From Clostridium fungisolvens (lineage in GTDB: Bacteria; Bacillota; Clostridia; Clostridiales; Clostridiaceae), in NCBI RefSeq assembly GCF_014193895.1, contig NZ_BLZR01000001.1, forward strand, positions 4,154,001-4,218,000: 64,000 nt of DNA, read 5' to 3'. Positions 1-9,138 of the stretch are shown here, piece after piece (the stretch's first letter is position 1; each line of letters starts with the position of its first letter). The notes beneath the pieces are model-generated. The model ran no database searches. It was not told the origin of the DNA and saw only the letters and a program-made list of their open reading frames with translations. A program made the translations under genes and the position numbers.

Positions 1-551
1 TTGATGCAATTGAAATACATGGAGCTCATGGTTATTTAATACATCAATTCTTATCACCACTTTCAAATCTAAGAACAGATGAGTATGGTGGTAGTGTTAA
101 AAACAGAACTAAGTTCCTTAAAGAAATACTACAGGCTATTAAAGAAGTCTGGCCAGAAAATAAAGCAATTTCACTTAGAGTATCATCAGATGATTATACT
201 ACAGATGGCATAACCTTAGATGATATGATTGAAATAATAAACGAAGTTAAAAAATATATTGATATAGTCCATGTAAGCACTGGTGGATTAGTTCCAGCAA
301 AAATAGCTGTATACCCTGGGTACCAAGTTAATTATTCAAATGAAATTAGAAACAAATGCAACATACCAACTATAGCTGTTGGCTTAATAACAGATCTTAA
401 TATGGCAGAAGAAATAGTATCTAATAAAAGAGCTGACTTAGTTGCAATCGGAAGAGAACTTTTAAGGAATCCTTTCTTAATATTAAATGATGCCAGAGAC
501 AAAAACTTAGATATTGATTATCCTAAGCAGTACCTTAGAGCTTTTAAGTAA
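1..551 (+). CDS. NADH:flavin oxidoreductase (old yellow enzyme family), C-terminal part
   Basis: The reading frame is open from the left edge (first full codon at base 3) to the TAA at 549-551, giving 182 visible residues; the N-terminal half lies outside the window. The segment EIHGAHGYLIHQF followed by LSPLSNLRTDEYGGS is the active-site and FMN-binding region of YqjM/NamA-like old yellow enzymes, and AIGRELLRNP near the end is the phosphate-binding strand of the TIM barrel. These cytosolic flavoenzymes use NAD(P)H to reduce activated alkenes or similar substrates; the exact substrate cannot be read from the sequence. A hairpin terminator follows directly and the next gene is convergent, so this gene ends its own transcript. 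Confidence 0.9.
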   Translation, partial: DAIEIHGAHGYLIHQFLSPLSNLRTDEYGGSVKNRTKFLKEILQAIKEVWPENKAISLRVSSDDYTTDGITLDDMIEIINEVKKYIDIVHVSTGGLVPAKIAVYPGYQVNYSNEIRNKCNIPTIAVGLITDLNMAEEIVSNKRADLVAIGRELLRNPFLILNDARDKNLDIDYPKQYLRAFK

Positions 552-555
552 CATA

Positions 556-594
556 AAAACACTTCATCTTCTGATTTTAGAAATGAAGTGTTTT
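556..594 (+). terminator. Intrinsic terminator of the old yellow enzyme gene
   Basis: A 12-bp perfect stem (AAAACACTTCAT with ATGAAGTGTTTT) lies 5 bases after the stop codon. The T-rich 3' arm supports termination on the plus strand. Confidence 0.8.
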
Positions 595-670
595 CACATC
601 ATTTATCATCATTAATAATTAAAATTTATCCACAACTATGGTAATATAATCCACTATTCTTCCCCCTAAA

Positions 671-717
671 AAATAGAACCTTGTGACTAATTTTCATTAA
701 TCCCAAGGTTCTATTTT
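671..717 (-). terminator. Intrinsic terminator of the arginine operon
   Basis: A 13-bp stem (AAATAGAACCTTG with CAAGGTTCTATTT) lies about 40 bases downstream of argF. On the minus strand it is followed by a short T run. Confidence 0.8.
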
Positions 718-755
718 ACATAGTATACTTTAATATTCTTTAAGAACAGACTTAT

Positions 756-1688
756 TTATTTACTTGCCATCAATTTAACCATAACTGCCTTTTGTGCATG
801 AAGTCTATTTTCTGCTTCCTCGAATATTTCTTTTTCATGTAACTCAAGTATATCTTCTGTTATCTCCTCACCTCTATGAGCAGGAAGACAATGTAGAACC
901 ATAGCGTCTTTCTTAGCTATTCCCATAAGATCGCTATTTACCTGATAACCCTTAAATGCTTCTTTTCTCTTATTTGTTTCATCCTCTTGGCCCATACTAG
1001 TCCAGACATCTGTAATAACTACATCAGCATCTTTAACTACATCCAATGGATTACTTGCAAAAGTCACGGTTCCTTTTGAAGTTTCCTCTATTTCCTTCAC
1101 ACTTTTTATAACATGTTCAGGTGGTTCATAGCCATTTGGTGTAGCGATTCCTATACTCATACCTACTTTTAAACATCCAACCATCAATGAGTTTGCCATA
1201 TTGTTTCCGTCTCCAATAAAAGCAACCTTAAGACCTTCAAACTTTCTTTTAAATTCTTTTATTGTAAGTAAATCAGCTAAAACCTGACATGGATGCTCTT
1301 CATCCGTAAGTCCATTTATAACAGGGACTCTTGAATACTCTGCTAGATCTTCAACATCTTTTTGGGAGAAGGTCCTTATCATTATTCCATCCACATATCT
1401 TGATAGAACTCTAGCTGTATCCTTTATTGGTTCTCCTCTTCCAAGTTGTATATCATGTGAACTTAGGAATAAGGCTGATCCACCTAGTTGATACATACCA
1501 ACCTCAAAGGATACACGAGTTCTTGTAGAGGATTTTTCAAATATCATTCCTAAAGTCTTTCCTTTTAATAGATGATCATGAGGTATGCCATGCTTTGTTT
1601 CATACTTAAGCTGTTCCCCAAGTTCTAGTATTTCCATTATTTCTTCTTTTGTATAATCATTTAGCTTTAGTAAATGCTTATTCTCCAT
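756..1688 (-). CDS. argF: Ornithine carbamoyltransferase
   Basis: Cytosolic enzyme that joins ornithine and carbamoyl phosphate to give citrulline, the sixth step of arginine synthesis. At 310 residues it has the usual family length. Carbamoyl-phosphate motif SSTRTR is at 53-58, HPCQ at 132-135, and the ornithine-site signature HCLPAHRGEE at 266-275 with the conserved Cys267. The ATG start has a strong SD (GGGGGAAG). It is the last gene of argGHCJBDF, followed by a terminator. No arginine deiminase genes (arcA, arcC) are adjacent, so the biosynthetic role is the natural reading, although catabolic and anabolic forms share these motifs. Confidence 0.95.
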   Translation of the reverse strand: MENKHLLKLNDYTKEEIMEILELGEQLKYETKHGIPHDHLLKGKTLGMIFEKSSTRTRVSFEVGMYQLGGSALFLSSHDIQLGRGEPIKDTARVLSRYVDGIMIRTFSQKDVEDLAEYSRVPVINGLTDEEHPCQVLADLLTIKEFKRKFEGLKVAFIGDGNNMANSLMVGCLKVGMSIGIATPNGYEPPEHVIKSVKEIEETSKGTVTFASNPLDVVKDADVVITDVWTSMGQEDETNKRKEAFKGYQVNSDLMGIAKKDAMVLHCLPAHRGEEITEDILELHEKEIFEEAENRLHAQKAVMVKLMASK

Positions 1689-1734
1689 AACTCTTCCCCC
1701 TAAGATATTTTTATTTATATATCAATAATTTAGT

Positions 1735-1787
1735 GATTCTTTGCGAAGCTCATTAAAGTATTCAATGTATGACACCTAAATTTCAAC
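1735..1787 (-). repeat. Dispersed palindromic repeat family 1, copy between argD and argF
   Basis: On the minus strand this reads GAAATTTAGGTGTCATACAT, then a TTGAATACTTTAATGAGCTT segment and CGCAAAGAAT. The same string of words recurs at 31765-31830 and 40734-40796. It lies in the untranslated gap between two operon genes. Confidence 0.6.
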
Positions 1788-1817
1788 TCAACCGTTAAAT
1801 GTAGCCTTAATTTTGTA

Positions 1818-2984
1818 CTAAAAGCATTCTTTAAGAACTTCTAATCCAGCTTTTATTTCTTCTTCAGTTATAGTTAATGGTGGAAGAAGTCTTAGAACCT
1901 TTGCTCCTGCAGTAAGAGTCAATATTCCTTTAGCTAAAGCTTTTTCTTGAACATCTTTACTCTCACCTTCAAGTTCAATACCTAACATAAGTCCTTTTCC
2001 TCTAACTTCTTTTACTGCTGGAATATTAAAACCTTCTATTATGTTCTTTATAAGTTCACCTTTTTTCGCAACTTCATCTATAAACCCTTCACTGGTTACC
2101 ACATCAAGAACTACACTTGCACCTTTAAGAGCTACTGGGTTTCCTCCAAAAGTTGATCCATGATCTCCCTTTTTGAATACTCCAGCAGTTTTTTCACCAG
2201 CTAAGATTGCTCCGATAGGAAGTCCGCCACCTAATCCCTTAGCTAGGGTTACTATGTCTGGTTCTACATTAAAATGCTCAAATCCAAAGAACTTTCCTGT
2301 TCTTCCTACTCCACACTGAACCTCATCAAATATTACTAACACATCTTTTTCTTTGCATAACGCAACTGCGTCTTTTACAAAGCTCTCATCCAAAGGATAT
2401 ACTCCGCCTTCACCTTGTATAGCTTCCATCATTACAGCACATACAGTTCCATCAAGCTGTTCCTTTAAGGCTTCTATATTGTTTTTTTCTACATATACGA
2501 ATCCTTCTGGAAATGGGAAGAAGTAATTATGGAATTTTTCTTGTCCTGTTGCCTTTAGTGCAGCAAGAGTTCTTCCATGAAAAGATTGCTTTAAAGAGAC
2601 TATCTTTCCTCTTCCTTCACCATATTTATCAAAGCTATATTTTCTTGCAAGCTTTATAGCACCTTCATTTGCTTCTGCTCCAGAGTTAGCAAAGAAGACT
2701 TTCTTTAACTTACTTGCTTTTATTAGTTTTTCTCCAGCTTCTATAGCTACTGGATTGAAAAATATATTTGAAGTATGCAGAAGCAAATCAATTTGATCCT
2801 TTAACCCCTTCTTTAATTGTTCATTCCCATAACCTAAAGAAGATACCCCTATACCACTTGTAAAATCTATATATTTTTTCCCTTCAGAATCTATAAGACA
2901 ATTACCTTCACCTTTAACAAGAGCTATAGGTAATTGACCATAGGTATCCATGAAGAACTCATTCCATTTCTCTTTAAAATCCAT
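1818..2984 (-). CDS. argD: Acetylornithine aminotransferase
   Basis: PLP-dependent class III aminotransferase that converts N-acetylglutamate semialdehyde and glutamate to N-acetylornithine and 2-oxoglutarate. It is 388 residues long, normal for ArgD. Visible features are SGAEANEGAIKLARKY near 101 (phosphate-binding turn), the PLP-ring aspartate in IFDEVQCGVGRTG (Asp220) and the Schiff-base lysine in LAKGLGGGLPIGA (Lys249). The ATG start is preceded by AGGAGGTG. It sits between argB and argF in a complete arginine operon, which favours ArgD over the related ornithine or GABA aminotransferases. Confidence 0.95.
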   Translation of the reverse strand: MDFKEKWNEFFMDTYGQLPIALVKGEGNCLIDSEGKKYIDFTSGIGVSSLGYGNEQLKKGLKDQIDLLLHTSNIFFNPVAIEAGEKLIKASKLKKVFFANSGAEANEGAIKLARKYSFDKYGEGRGKIVSLKQSFHGRTLAALKATGQEKFHNYFFPFPEGFVYVEKNNIEALKEQLDGTVCAVMMEAIQGEGGVYPLDESFVKDAVALCKEKDVLVIFDEVQCGVGRTGKFFGFEHFNVEPDIVTLAKGLGGGLPIGAILAGEKTAGVFKKGDHGSTFGGNPVALKGASVVLDVVTSEGFIDEVAKKGELIKNIIEGFNIPAVKEVRGKGLMLGIELEGESKDVQEKALAKGILTLTAGAKVLRLLPPLTITEEEIKAGLEVLKECF

Positions 2985-3120
2985 TTTTATTACACCTCCT
3001 ATTTACTTTAAGACTCTGTTAAATCGAAATCATGTTAATTCAATGAGTCTTAGAAAGATCTAACTACTATATTGTTAATTAATAATATTCACCGTCACTT
3101 TATTTCAGCTATGTGTTATA

Positions 3121-3978
3121 TTAGTGAATCATGGTACCTATACCTTCATCTGAGAACAACTCTATAAGAACAGAATGTGGCATTCTTCCATCTAGTATAT
3201 GAACTCTCTTAACTCCATTTCTAATACTCTCAACACAACTGTTTATCTTAGGTATCATTCCTCCGCTTATTATCTTTTCCTCCATAAGCTCCGGAATCTC
3301 TCCCACTCTTATATCTGAAATAAGTGTTTCTTCTGAACTCGGATCTCTTAAAAGACCAGGTACATCAGTAAGAAGTATGAGTTTTTCTGCTTTTAGAGCC
3401 GAAGCTACTTTAGCTGCAGCTATATCACCATTTATGTTATAAGCTTTTCCATCTTCACCTATGCCAATAGTTGCTATTACGGATATATATCCTTGTTTTA
3501 AACTGTTATCTATTACTTCTGTATTTACTTTCTTTACTTCTCCTACGAAGCCTAAATCTTCTTCACTTTTTACCTTTTCAGTTATAAGCATATTTCCATC
3601 TATGCCACATAATCCGATAGCTTTTCCACCTAAAGAATTTATAAGGAATACAAGCTCTTTATTTACTTTGCCTGCAAGCACCATTTGCACTATATCCATG
3701 GTTTCTTCATCGGTGTATCTTAAACCGTTTATAAACTTTGGCTTTTTCCCCATTTTTTCTAGGAATACATTTATCTCTGGACCACCGCCATGTACCAAAA
3801 CAACATTTATTCCAACACAACTCATAAGTATCAAGTCATTTATAACCGCTTCTTTAAGAGTCTTGTTCTTCATTGCACTTCCACCATATTTTATTACTAT
3901 AGTCTTGCCATAATATTCTTTTATATATGGAAGCGCCTCTATAAGGGTATTGGCCTTCTTAAAATCTATACTGCTCAT
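3121..3978 (-). CDS. argB: Acetylglutamate kinase
   Basis: Phosphorylates N-acetylglutamate with ATP, the second step of the pathway. From the ATG at 3978 the protein is 285 residues. I chose this ATG over an in-frame GTG nine bases upstream because AGAGG lies 8 bases before it, while the GTG falls inside the SD. KYGGSA (30-35) and VHGGGPEIN (62-70) are the nucleotide and substrate loops. The N-terminal helix ANTLIEALPYIKEYYGKT resembles the extra helix of arginine-inhibited hexameric kinases, so feedback inhibition by arginine is likely. That fits with the cyclic ArgJ route, where the kinase is the usual control point. Confidence 0.94.
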   Translation of the reverse strand: MSSIDFKKANTLIEALPYIKEYYGKTIVIKYGGSAMKNKTLKEAVINDLILMSCVGINVVLVHGGGPEINVFLEKMGKKPKFINGLRYTDEETMDIVQMVLAGKVNKELVFLINSLGGKAIGLCGIDGNMLITEKVKSEEDLGFVGEVKKVNTEVIDNSLKQGYISVIATIGIGEDGKAYNINGDIAAAKVASALKAEKLILLTDVPGLLRDPSSEETLISDIRVGEIPELMEEKIISGGMIPKINSCVESIRNGVKRVHILDGRMPHSVLIELFSDEGIGTMIH

Positions 3979-4032
3979 AGTTGCCACCTCTTTATAATAA
4001 TAAGTTCTAACTATACTTGTATTGATTATTGA

Positions 4033-4112
4033 AATTAAGGTTTTACTACAGGAGATGCTATATGAACAAGCTTATTTAAGCATCGGATGCAGTGACACCT
4101 TAATCTCAACAG
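4033..4112. repeat. Dispersed palindromic repeat family 1, copy between argJ and argB
   Basis: An 80-bp near-palindrome in the gap between argJ and argB. It opens with GAAATTAAGGTTTTACTACA and closes with GTGACACCTTAATCTCAAC. Each arm carries a version of GATGCT. The same left word recurs at 26458 and 10910. Confidence 0.6.
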
Positions 4113-4125
4113 CATACTATTATTT

Positions 4126-5343
4126 TTAAGTTCTATAATCTCCATTAATTCTTACGTATTCATAACTTAGGTCACAACCCCAAGCGATAGCTTCTTCTTC
4201 GCCCATTTTTAAGTCAATTATTATAGATATTTCACTTTCTCCAAGTACTAGTTTTGCTTTTTCCTCACTAAAAGGTACTGGCATACCATTTTTGCAAACT
4301 TCTAAATATCCCTTTATGCTGTCAAAAGATACATCAACTTTTTCTACTTCTAAAGGTTCATCTGAATATCCAAGAGCGCATAGTATTCTTCCCCAGTTTG
4401 CATCTGCACCAAATACAGCAGTCTTAACTAAGCTTGATTGAATTACTGATTTTGCTAACGCTACTGCATGCTCTTCATTTAAAGCACCTTTAACATAACA
4501 TTCAATCATCTTAGTTGCGCCTTCACCGTCTTTAGCAATAAGCTTAGCAAGTTCTGTACATACAAAAGTCAATGCGTTCAAAAATTTATAATAACTCTCA
4601 TCTTTATCCGTAATTTTTTCATTTCCTGCCATACCATTTGCAAGAACTGCTACCATATCATTTGTACTTGTATCACCATCAACACTTACTCTATTAAAGC
4701 TTTTGTTGGTAGCATGTAGAATAGCTTCTTTTAACAACTTTCCATCTATGCTAACGTCAGTAGTCACAAAGCCTAACATAGTAGCCATATTTGGATGAAT
4801 CATTCCTGACCCCTTTGCCATAGCCCCTATAGTAACTTTTTTATCACCAACTTTTATTGATACTGCTATTTCCTTCTTTATAGTATCAGTGGTCATTATA
4901 GCTTCTCTAGCATCTATGTTTCCGTTTCTATTTATACTGTTTACAAGCTCAGCCATTCCATTTTCAATTGCTTCTATGTTAAGTGGAACACCTATAACTC
5001 CTGTAGATGCGACAATAACATTTTCCTTATCTATACCAAGTCTTTCACCCGTTACTTCAGCCATTCTGTTAGCTTTTATTATTCCGTCTTCTCCTGTACA
5101 GGTATTTGCATTACCACTATTTACTATGATTGCTTGAGCCTTATAATCTAATAAATTCTTTTCAGTAACTAGTATAGGTGATCCTTTAACTTTGTTCTGA
5201 GTATAAACTGCTGCTGCATCACATATCTTTTCTGAATATATAAGTGCTAAATCCTTTTTTTCTTTTTTCTTCTTTAATCCGCAATGTATTCCTGAAGCAA
5301 CAAAACCTTTCGGTGCTGTAACTCCACCTTTTAATATATCCAT
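4126..5343 (-). CDS. argJ: Bifunctional ornithine acetyltransferase / N-acetylglutamate synthase
   Basis: Moves the acetyl group from N-acetylornithine to glutamate, so that acetyl is recycled; many family members also use acetyl-CoA. The 405-residue proenzyme carries the self-cleavage motif MIHPNMATML at 181-190, in which Thr188 becomes the N-terminal nucleophile of the beta chain. KGSG just before it and the C-terminal YVRINGDYRT are also family hallmarks. The start ATG has the SD GAGGAGG. No argA or argE is present in the operon, consistent with the cyclic pathway. Whether this enzyme is mono- or bifunctional cannot be read from sequence. Confidence 0.94.
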   Translation of the reverse strand: MDILKGGVTAPKGFVASGIHCGLKKKKEKKDLALIYSEKICDAAAVYTQNKVKGSPILVTEKNLLDYKAQAIIVNSGNANTCTGEDGIIKANRMAEVTGERLGIDKENVIVASTGVIGVPLNIEAIENGMAELVNSINRNGNIDAREAIMTTDTIKKEIAVSIKVGDKKVTIGAMAKGSGMIHPNMATMLGFVTTDVSIDGKLLKEAILHATNKSFNRVSVDGDTSTNDMVAVLANGMAGNEKITDKDESYYKFLNALTFVCTELAKLIAKDGEGATKMIECYVKGALNEEHAVALAKSVIQSSLVKTAVFGADANWGRILCALGYSDEPLEVEKVDVSFDSIKGYLEVCKNGMPVPFSEEKAKLVLGESEISIIIDLKMGEEEAIAWGCDLSYEYVRINGDYRT

Positions 5344-5384
5344 TTCTATTCCTCCTCTTTAAAAATTGCTGACAAATTAAAAAG

Positions 5385-6428
5385 TTAAAATGCTGGTGCT
5401 AAAAATTCTAATCCCTTATTTTCTTCATAACCCATCATTATATTCATATTTTGTATAGCCTGACCTGCGGCTCCCTTTAGCATATTATCTATCACAGAAC
5501 ATAGAATAAGCTTATTTGCTCTCTCATCAAAATGAACTGATATTTGGCAGTTATTTGATAATGTCACTGACTTTATCGAAGCTGTCTGTCCTTTAGGTAC
5601 TATATTAACAAACTTCTCACTTTCATACGCTTCTACTAAAGTGTCATAAGCTTTTTCATAGCTCACTTCTTCATTTAATTCACAGTATATAGTTGAAAGT
5701 ATTCCCCTATTTACTGGTATAAGATGTGGTGTAAATACAATCCTTATTTCTTCACCATAGGCTTTACCTAAGCTCTGCTCTATCTCAGGAATATGTCTAT
5801 GAACTCCTCCAACCTTGTAAGGAGATATATTTTCATTACTTTCTGGATAATGAGAAGTTAATGAAAGTCCTCTTCCTGCTCCAGTTACTCCGGATTTAGA
5901 ATCAATTATTATTCCATCCTTTTTAATAAGCTTGTGCTTTAGTAATGGAGTTAATGCTAACGCTATGGATGTTGGAAAGCATCCTGGATTAGCTATTATA
6001 GGTGATTTTTTGATAAGTTCTCTATTTACTTCACAAAGTCCATAAACAGATTTTTCATGAAGACTTCCATATAAATACTTCTTTCCGTACCATTCCTCAT
6101 ATTCATTCTCATCTTCAAGTCTAAAATCTGCACCTAAATCTATTACCTTCTTGCCTTTTGCTATTGCAGTATTTGCTATTTCTTCACTTAATCCATGAGG
6201 AAGTGCTAAGAAAAGAAGATCACTCTTTTCTACAACCTCATCAGTATTCTCACATTTTAACTCAGTATATCCTAGTAGATTAGGGTATATATCTGTTATG
6301 TTTTTCCCCTCAAAGGAGGAAGAGCTTATTGCCGCAACCTCAACCTCATTATGAGTGAGAAGCAACCTTAAAAGCTCAATACCTACATATCCTGTAGCAC
6401 CTATTATTCCAACCCTTAACTTGTTCAC
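5385..6428 (-). CDS. argC: N-acetyl-gamma-glutamyl-phosphate reductase
   Basis: NADPH-dependent reduction of acetylglutamyl phosphate to the semialdehyde. It is 347 residues, typical of the type 1 enzyme. The N-terminal Rossmann motif is GIIGATGYVGIELLRLL, and the catalytic cysteine is Cys150 in NPGCFPTS. HRHIPEIEQ further on is the conserved substrate-site segment. Translation begins at GTG (6428), seven bases after GGGGG. It is 12 bases downstream of argH in the operon. Confidence 0.95.
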   Translation of the reverse strand: MNKLRVGIIGATGYVGIELLRLLLTHNEVEVAAISSSSFEGKNITDIYPNLLGYTELKCENTDEVVEKSDLLFLALPHGLSEEIANTAIAKGKKVIDLGADFRLEDENEYEEWYGKKYLYGSLHEKSVYGLCEVNRELIKKSPIIANPGCFPTSIALALTPLLKHKLIKKDGIIIDSKSGVTGAGRGLSLTSHYPESNENISPYKVGGVHRHIPEIEQSLGKAYGEEIRIVFTPHLIPVNRGILSTIYCELNEEVSYEKAYDTLVEAYESEKFVNIVPKGQTASIKSVTLSNNCQISVHFDERANKLILCSVIDNMLKGAAGQAIQNMNIMMGYEENKGLEFLAPAF

Positions 6429-6440
6429 CTAACATCCCCC

Positions 6441-7826
6441 TTAATGCTTTTGCTCTTTTTTAATGAAATATTTTAGATTATCTAATTGTATATTTACAGA
6501 TGACTTACTAGGTCCACCTACAACTTCTCTTCGTTCAACACAATTTTTAAGATCTAAAGCTTCATAAATATCCTTGTCAAATAAACTTGAAAACCCTTTG
6601 AATTCTTCTAAAGTTAAATCTTCCAATTTTGTTTTCTTTTCAATGCAATAAAAAACCAGCTGTCCAATCACCTTATGAGCATCCCTAAAAGGCATCCCTT
6701 TTTTAACTAAATAATCTGCTCCATCGGTAGCATTGGTAAATCCTTCACCAGCTGCATCTCTCATTCTTCCACTATTAACCTTCACCGTTGAAAGCATATC
6801 ACTAAATACATCTATACATAATTTAACTGTATCTAAGCTATCAAAAATAGCCTCTTTATCTTCTTGCATATCCTTGTTATAAGCTAGCGGAAGCCCCTTC
6901 ATCATTGTAAGTAGAGTTATAAGCCCCCCATAAACTCTTCCTGTTTTTCCTCTAACAAGCTCTGCTACATCTGGATTCTTCTTTTGTGGCATTATGCTTG
7001 AACCTGTAGAAAACCCATCATCAAGCTCTATAAAACCGAATTCCCCAGTGCACCAAAGAATTATTTCCTCGGAAAACCTCGATAAATGCATCATTATTAT
7101 TGCTAAAGCGCTATTAAGTTCTATTACATAATCTCTATCAGATACACCGTCTAGACTATTCATGGTAACGTCATCGAACCCCAATTCTTCCGCTACCATG
7201 TATCTATCAAGTGGATAAGTAGTAGTTGCTAATGCGCCACTTCCCAGTGGGGATACATTCATCCTCTTATAACAATCCACAAGTCTAGAATAATCTCTTT
7301 TAAACATTTCTCCATAAGCTAACAAATGATGACAAAAGGTTATGGGCTGTGCCTTTTGAAGATGTGTATATCCAGGCATTATGGTGTCAACATTTTCAGA
7401 TGCTATCTTATATATTGAATTTTCAAGTTTCAATATTAAGTTCTTCAATTTATCAATTTCTTTTTTTACATACATTCTTAAATCCAATGCTACTTGATCA
7501 TTTCTGCTTCTGCCTGTGTGAAGCTTTTTACCAACTTCACCTATGCTGTTTATAAGCATTGTTTCAACATTCATGTGTATATCTTCAGCATCTTCTGAAA
7601 AATTAACTTCTCCATTTTCTATGTTTTCTAAAATACTTTTAAGCCCTTCAACTATCTTCTCCATATCATCAAAAGAAATAACATTGCAGCTTGCAAGCAT
7701 TTTTGCATGAGCTATACTTCCCTTTATATCTTCTTCATACAATCTATAATCAAAAGATATAGAGGAATGAAATGCATTAACTAAACTGTTTGTTTCCTTT
7801 TGAAATCTTCCACCCCAAAGTTTCAT
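6441..7826 (-). CDS. argH: Argininosuccinate lyase
   Basis: Final step of arginine synthesis: cleaves argininosuccinate to arginine and fumarate. The 461-residue protein belongs to the fumarase/aspartase superfamily. Conserved blocks are HTGRSRNDQ (103-111), YTHLQKAQP with the general acid/base region around His155, and the flexible signature loop GSSIMPQKKNPD (275-286) with the catalytic serine at about 277. The ATG follows the SD AGGAGGT, and only 10 bases separate it from argG, so the two are co-transcribed. Confidence 0.95.
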   Translation of the reverse strand: MKLWGGRFQKETNSLVNAFHSSISFDYRLYEEDIKGSIAHAKMLASCNVISFDDMEKIVEGLKSILENIENGEVNFSEDAEDIHMNVETMLINSIGEVGKKLHTGRSRNDQVALDLRMYVKKEIDKLKNLILKLENSIYKIASENVDTIMPGYTHLQKAQPITFCHHLLAYGEMFKRDYSRLVDCYKRMNVSPLGSGALATTTYPLDRYMVAEELGFDDVTMNSLDGVSDRDYVIELNSALAIIMMHLSRFSEEIILWCTGEFGFIELDDGFSTGSSIMPQKKNPDVAELVRGKTGRVYGGLITLLTMMKGLPLAYNKDMQEDKEAIFDSLDTVKLCIDVFSDMLSTVKVNSGRMRDAAGEGFTNATDGADYLVKKGMPFRDAHKVIGQLVFYCIEKKTKLEDLTLEEFKGFSSLFDKDIYEALDLKNCVERREVVGGPSKSSVNIQLDNLKYFIKKEQKH

Positions 7827-7836
7827 AACTTACCTC

Positions 7837-9042
7837 CTATTTTTTTGAAAGCATTGACTTAACTGTTATTGGCAATCCAAATAGATTTATAAATCCTTCT
7901 GCATCCTTTTGGTTGTAAACTTGATCTTCTCCAAAGGTTGCTATTTCTTCACTGTAAAGAGAATATGGTGATGTTATTCCAGCATTTATTATATTTCCTT
8001 TATAAAGCTTTAACTTAACATCTCCAGTAACTGTTTCTTGTGTTTTATCTACAAATGCACTTAGTGCTTCTCTTAAAGGAGTAAACCATAGACCAAAGTA
8101 AACCAATTCTCCAAACTTAGTTGCAACTAGTTCTTTATAGTGTGATGTTTCTCTATCTAAACATAATGTTTCTAATTCTTTATGTGCATAATATAAAATC
8201 GTTCCACCTGGAGTTTCATATACTCCCCTTGATTTCATACCAACTAATCTATTTTCAACAAGATCTATGATACCAATTCCGTTTTTTCCACCTAGTTCGT
8301 TAAGCTTTTTGATAATTTCAACTGGACCATATTCAACTCCATCTATCTTCTTAGGAATACCTTGTTCAAAGGATACAGTTACATAAGTAGGTACATCTGG
8401 AGCTTTTTCTGGAGATACTGAAAGTTCTAGTATCTTATCATAGTCTGGCTCATTTTCCGGATTTTCTAAATCTAAACCTTCATGGCTTAAATGCCATAAG
8501 TTCTTATCCTTGCTATAGTTTGTTTCTCTTGTTAAAGTTATAGGAATATTTTTTGCTATAGCATAATCTATTTCTTCATCTCTTGATTTTATATCCCATT
8601 CTCTCCAAGGAGCTATTATCTTCATTTCTGGTGCATATGCCTTTATTCCAAGTTCAAATCTCACTTGGTCATTTCCTTTTCCTGTACAACCGTGAGCTAT
8701 AGCATCTGCCCCTACTTTTTTTGCTATTTCTACAAGTCTCTTAGCTATTATAGGTCTTGCAAAAGATGTTCCTAAAAGATACTTTCCCTCGTATATTGCA
8801 TTTGCTTTCAAACAAGGAAAAATAAAGTCATTAACTAATTCTTCTTTTAAATCAGCTACATAAAATTCTGAAGCACCAGTATTGATAGCTCTATCTCTTA
8901 ATCCTTCTAGTTCATCTCCTTGACCAACATCGCCTACTACAGCTACAACTTCACAACCATAGTTTTCCTTAAGCCAAGTTATTATTATAGATGTATCAAG
9001 TCCACCTGAATATGCTAAAACAACCTTATTTAATTTCGCCAT
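7837..9042 (-). CDS. argG: Argininosuccinate synthase
   Basis: ATP-dependent condensation of citrulline and aspartate. The N-type pyrophosphatase loop AYSGGLDTS is at residues 10-18, and HGCTGKGNDQVRFE marks the citrulline/aspartate site. I use the ATG at 9042 (401 residues), with GGAGGG eight bases upstream; the in-frame GTG at 9051 overlaps the SD and is unlikely. It is the first gene of the arginine operon, with a promoter and an ARG-box-like site immediately upstream. Confidence 0.95.
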   Translation of the reverse strand: MAKLNKVVLAYSGGLDTSIIITWLKENYGCEVVAVVGDVGQGDELEGLRDRAINTGASEFYVADLKEELVNDFIFPCLKANAIYEGKYLLGTSFARPIIAKRLVEIAKKVGADAIAHGCTGKGNDQVRFELGIKAYAPEMKIIAPWREWDIKSRDEEIDYAIAKNIPITLTRETNYSKDKNLWHLSHEGLDLENPENEPDYDKILELSVSPEKAPDVPTYVTVSFEQGIPKKIDGVEYGPVEIIKKLNELGGKNGIGIIDLVENRLVGMKSRGVYETPGGTILYYAHKELETLCLDRETSHYKELVATKFGELVYFGLWFTPLREALSAFVDKTQETVTGDVKLKLYKGNIINAGITSPYSLYSEEIATFGEDQVYNQKDAEGFINLFGLPITVKSMLSKK

Positions 9043-9082
9043 TAAAAACACCCTCCAATTTCTTCATTTAAAACATGTTATA

Positions 9083-9112
9083 ATTATACATTCATTCTTT
9101 ATAATTATGCAA
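9083..9112 (-). promoter_or_regulatory. Sigma-A-type promoter of the arginine operon
   Basis: On the minus strand: TTGCAT (9112-9107), an 18-bp spacer, TATAAT (9088-9083). It is about 40 bases upstream of the argG start. Confidence 0.75.
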
Positions 9113-9118
9113 TACTTT

Positions 9119-9138
9119 TGAATAAATTTTTATTCATA
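9119..9138 (-). promoter_or_regulatory. ARG-box-like operator (ArgR/AhrC)
   Basis: TATGAATAAAAATTTATTCA on the minus strand. Its first 14 bases match the B. subtilis ARG box (CATGAATAAAAATKCAAK) except at the first position. It lies just upstream of the -35 element. A weaker look-alike (TATGCATAAAAATAAT) is at 9255-9270. No argR gene is in the window. Confidence 0.65.

Noticed and set aside
3461..3913. Open frame of 150 codons on the plus strand, antisense to argB
   Set aside because: It is fully inside argB on the other strand with a composition typical of a shadow frame. The same applies to frames opposite bglP (55298-55612), dinB (30878-31210) and the GGDEF/EAL gene.
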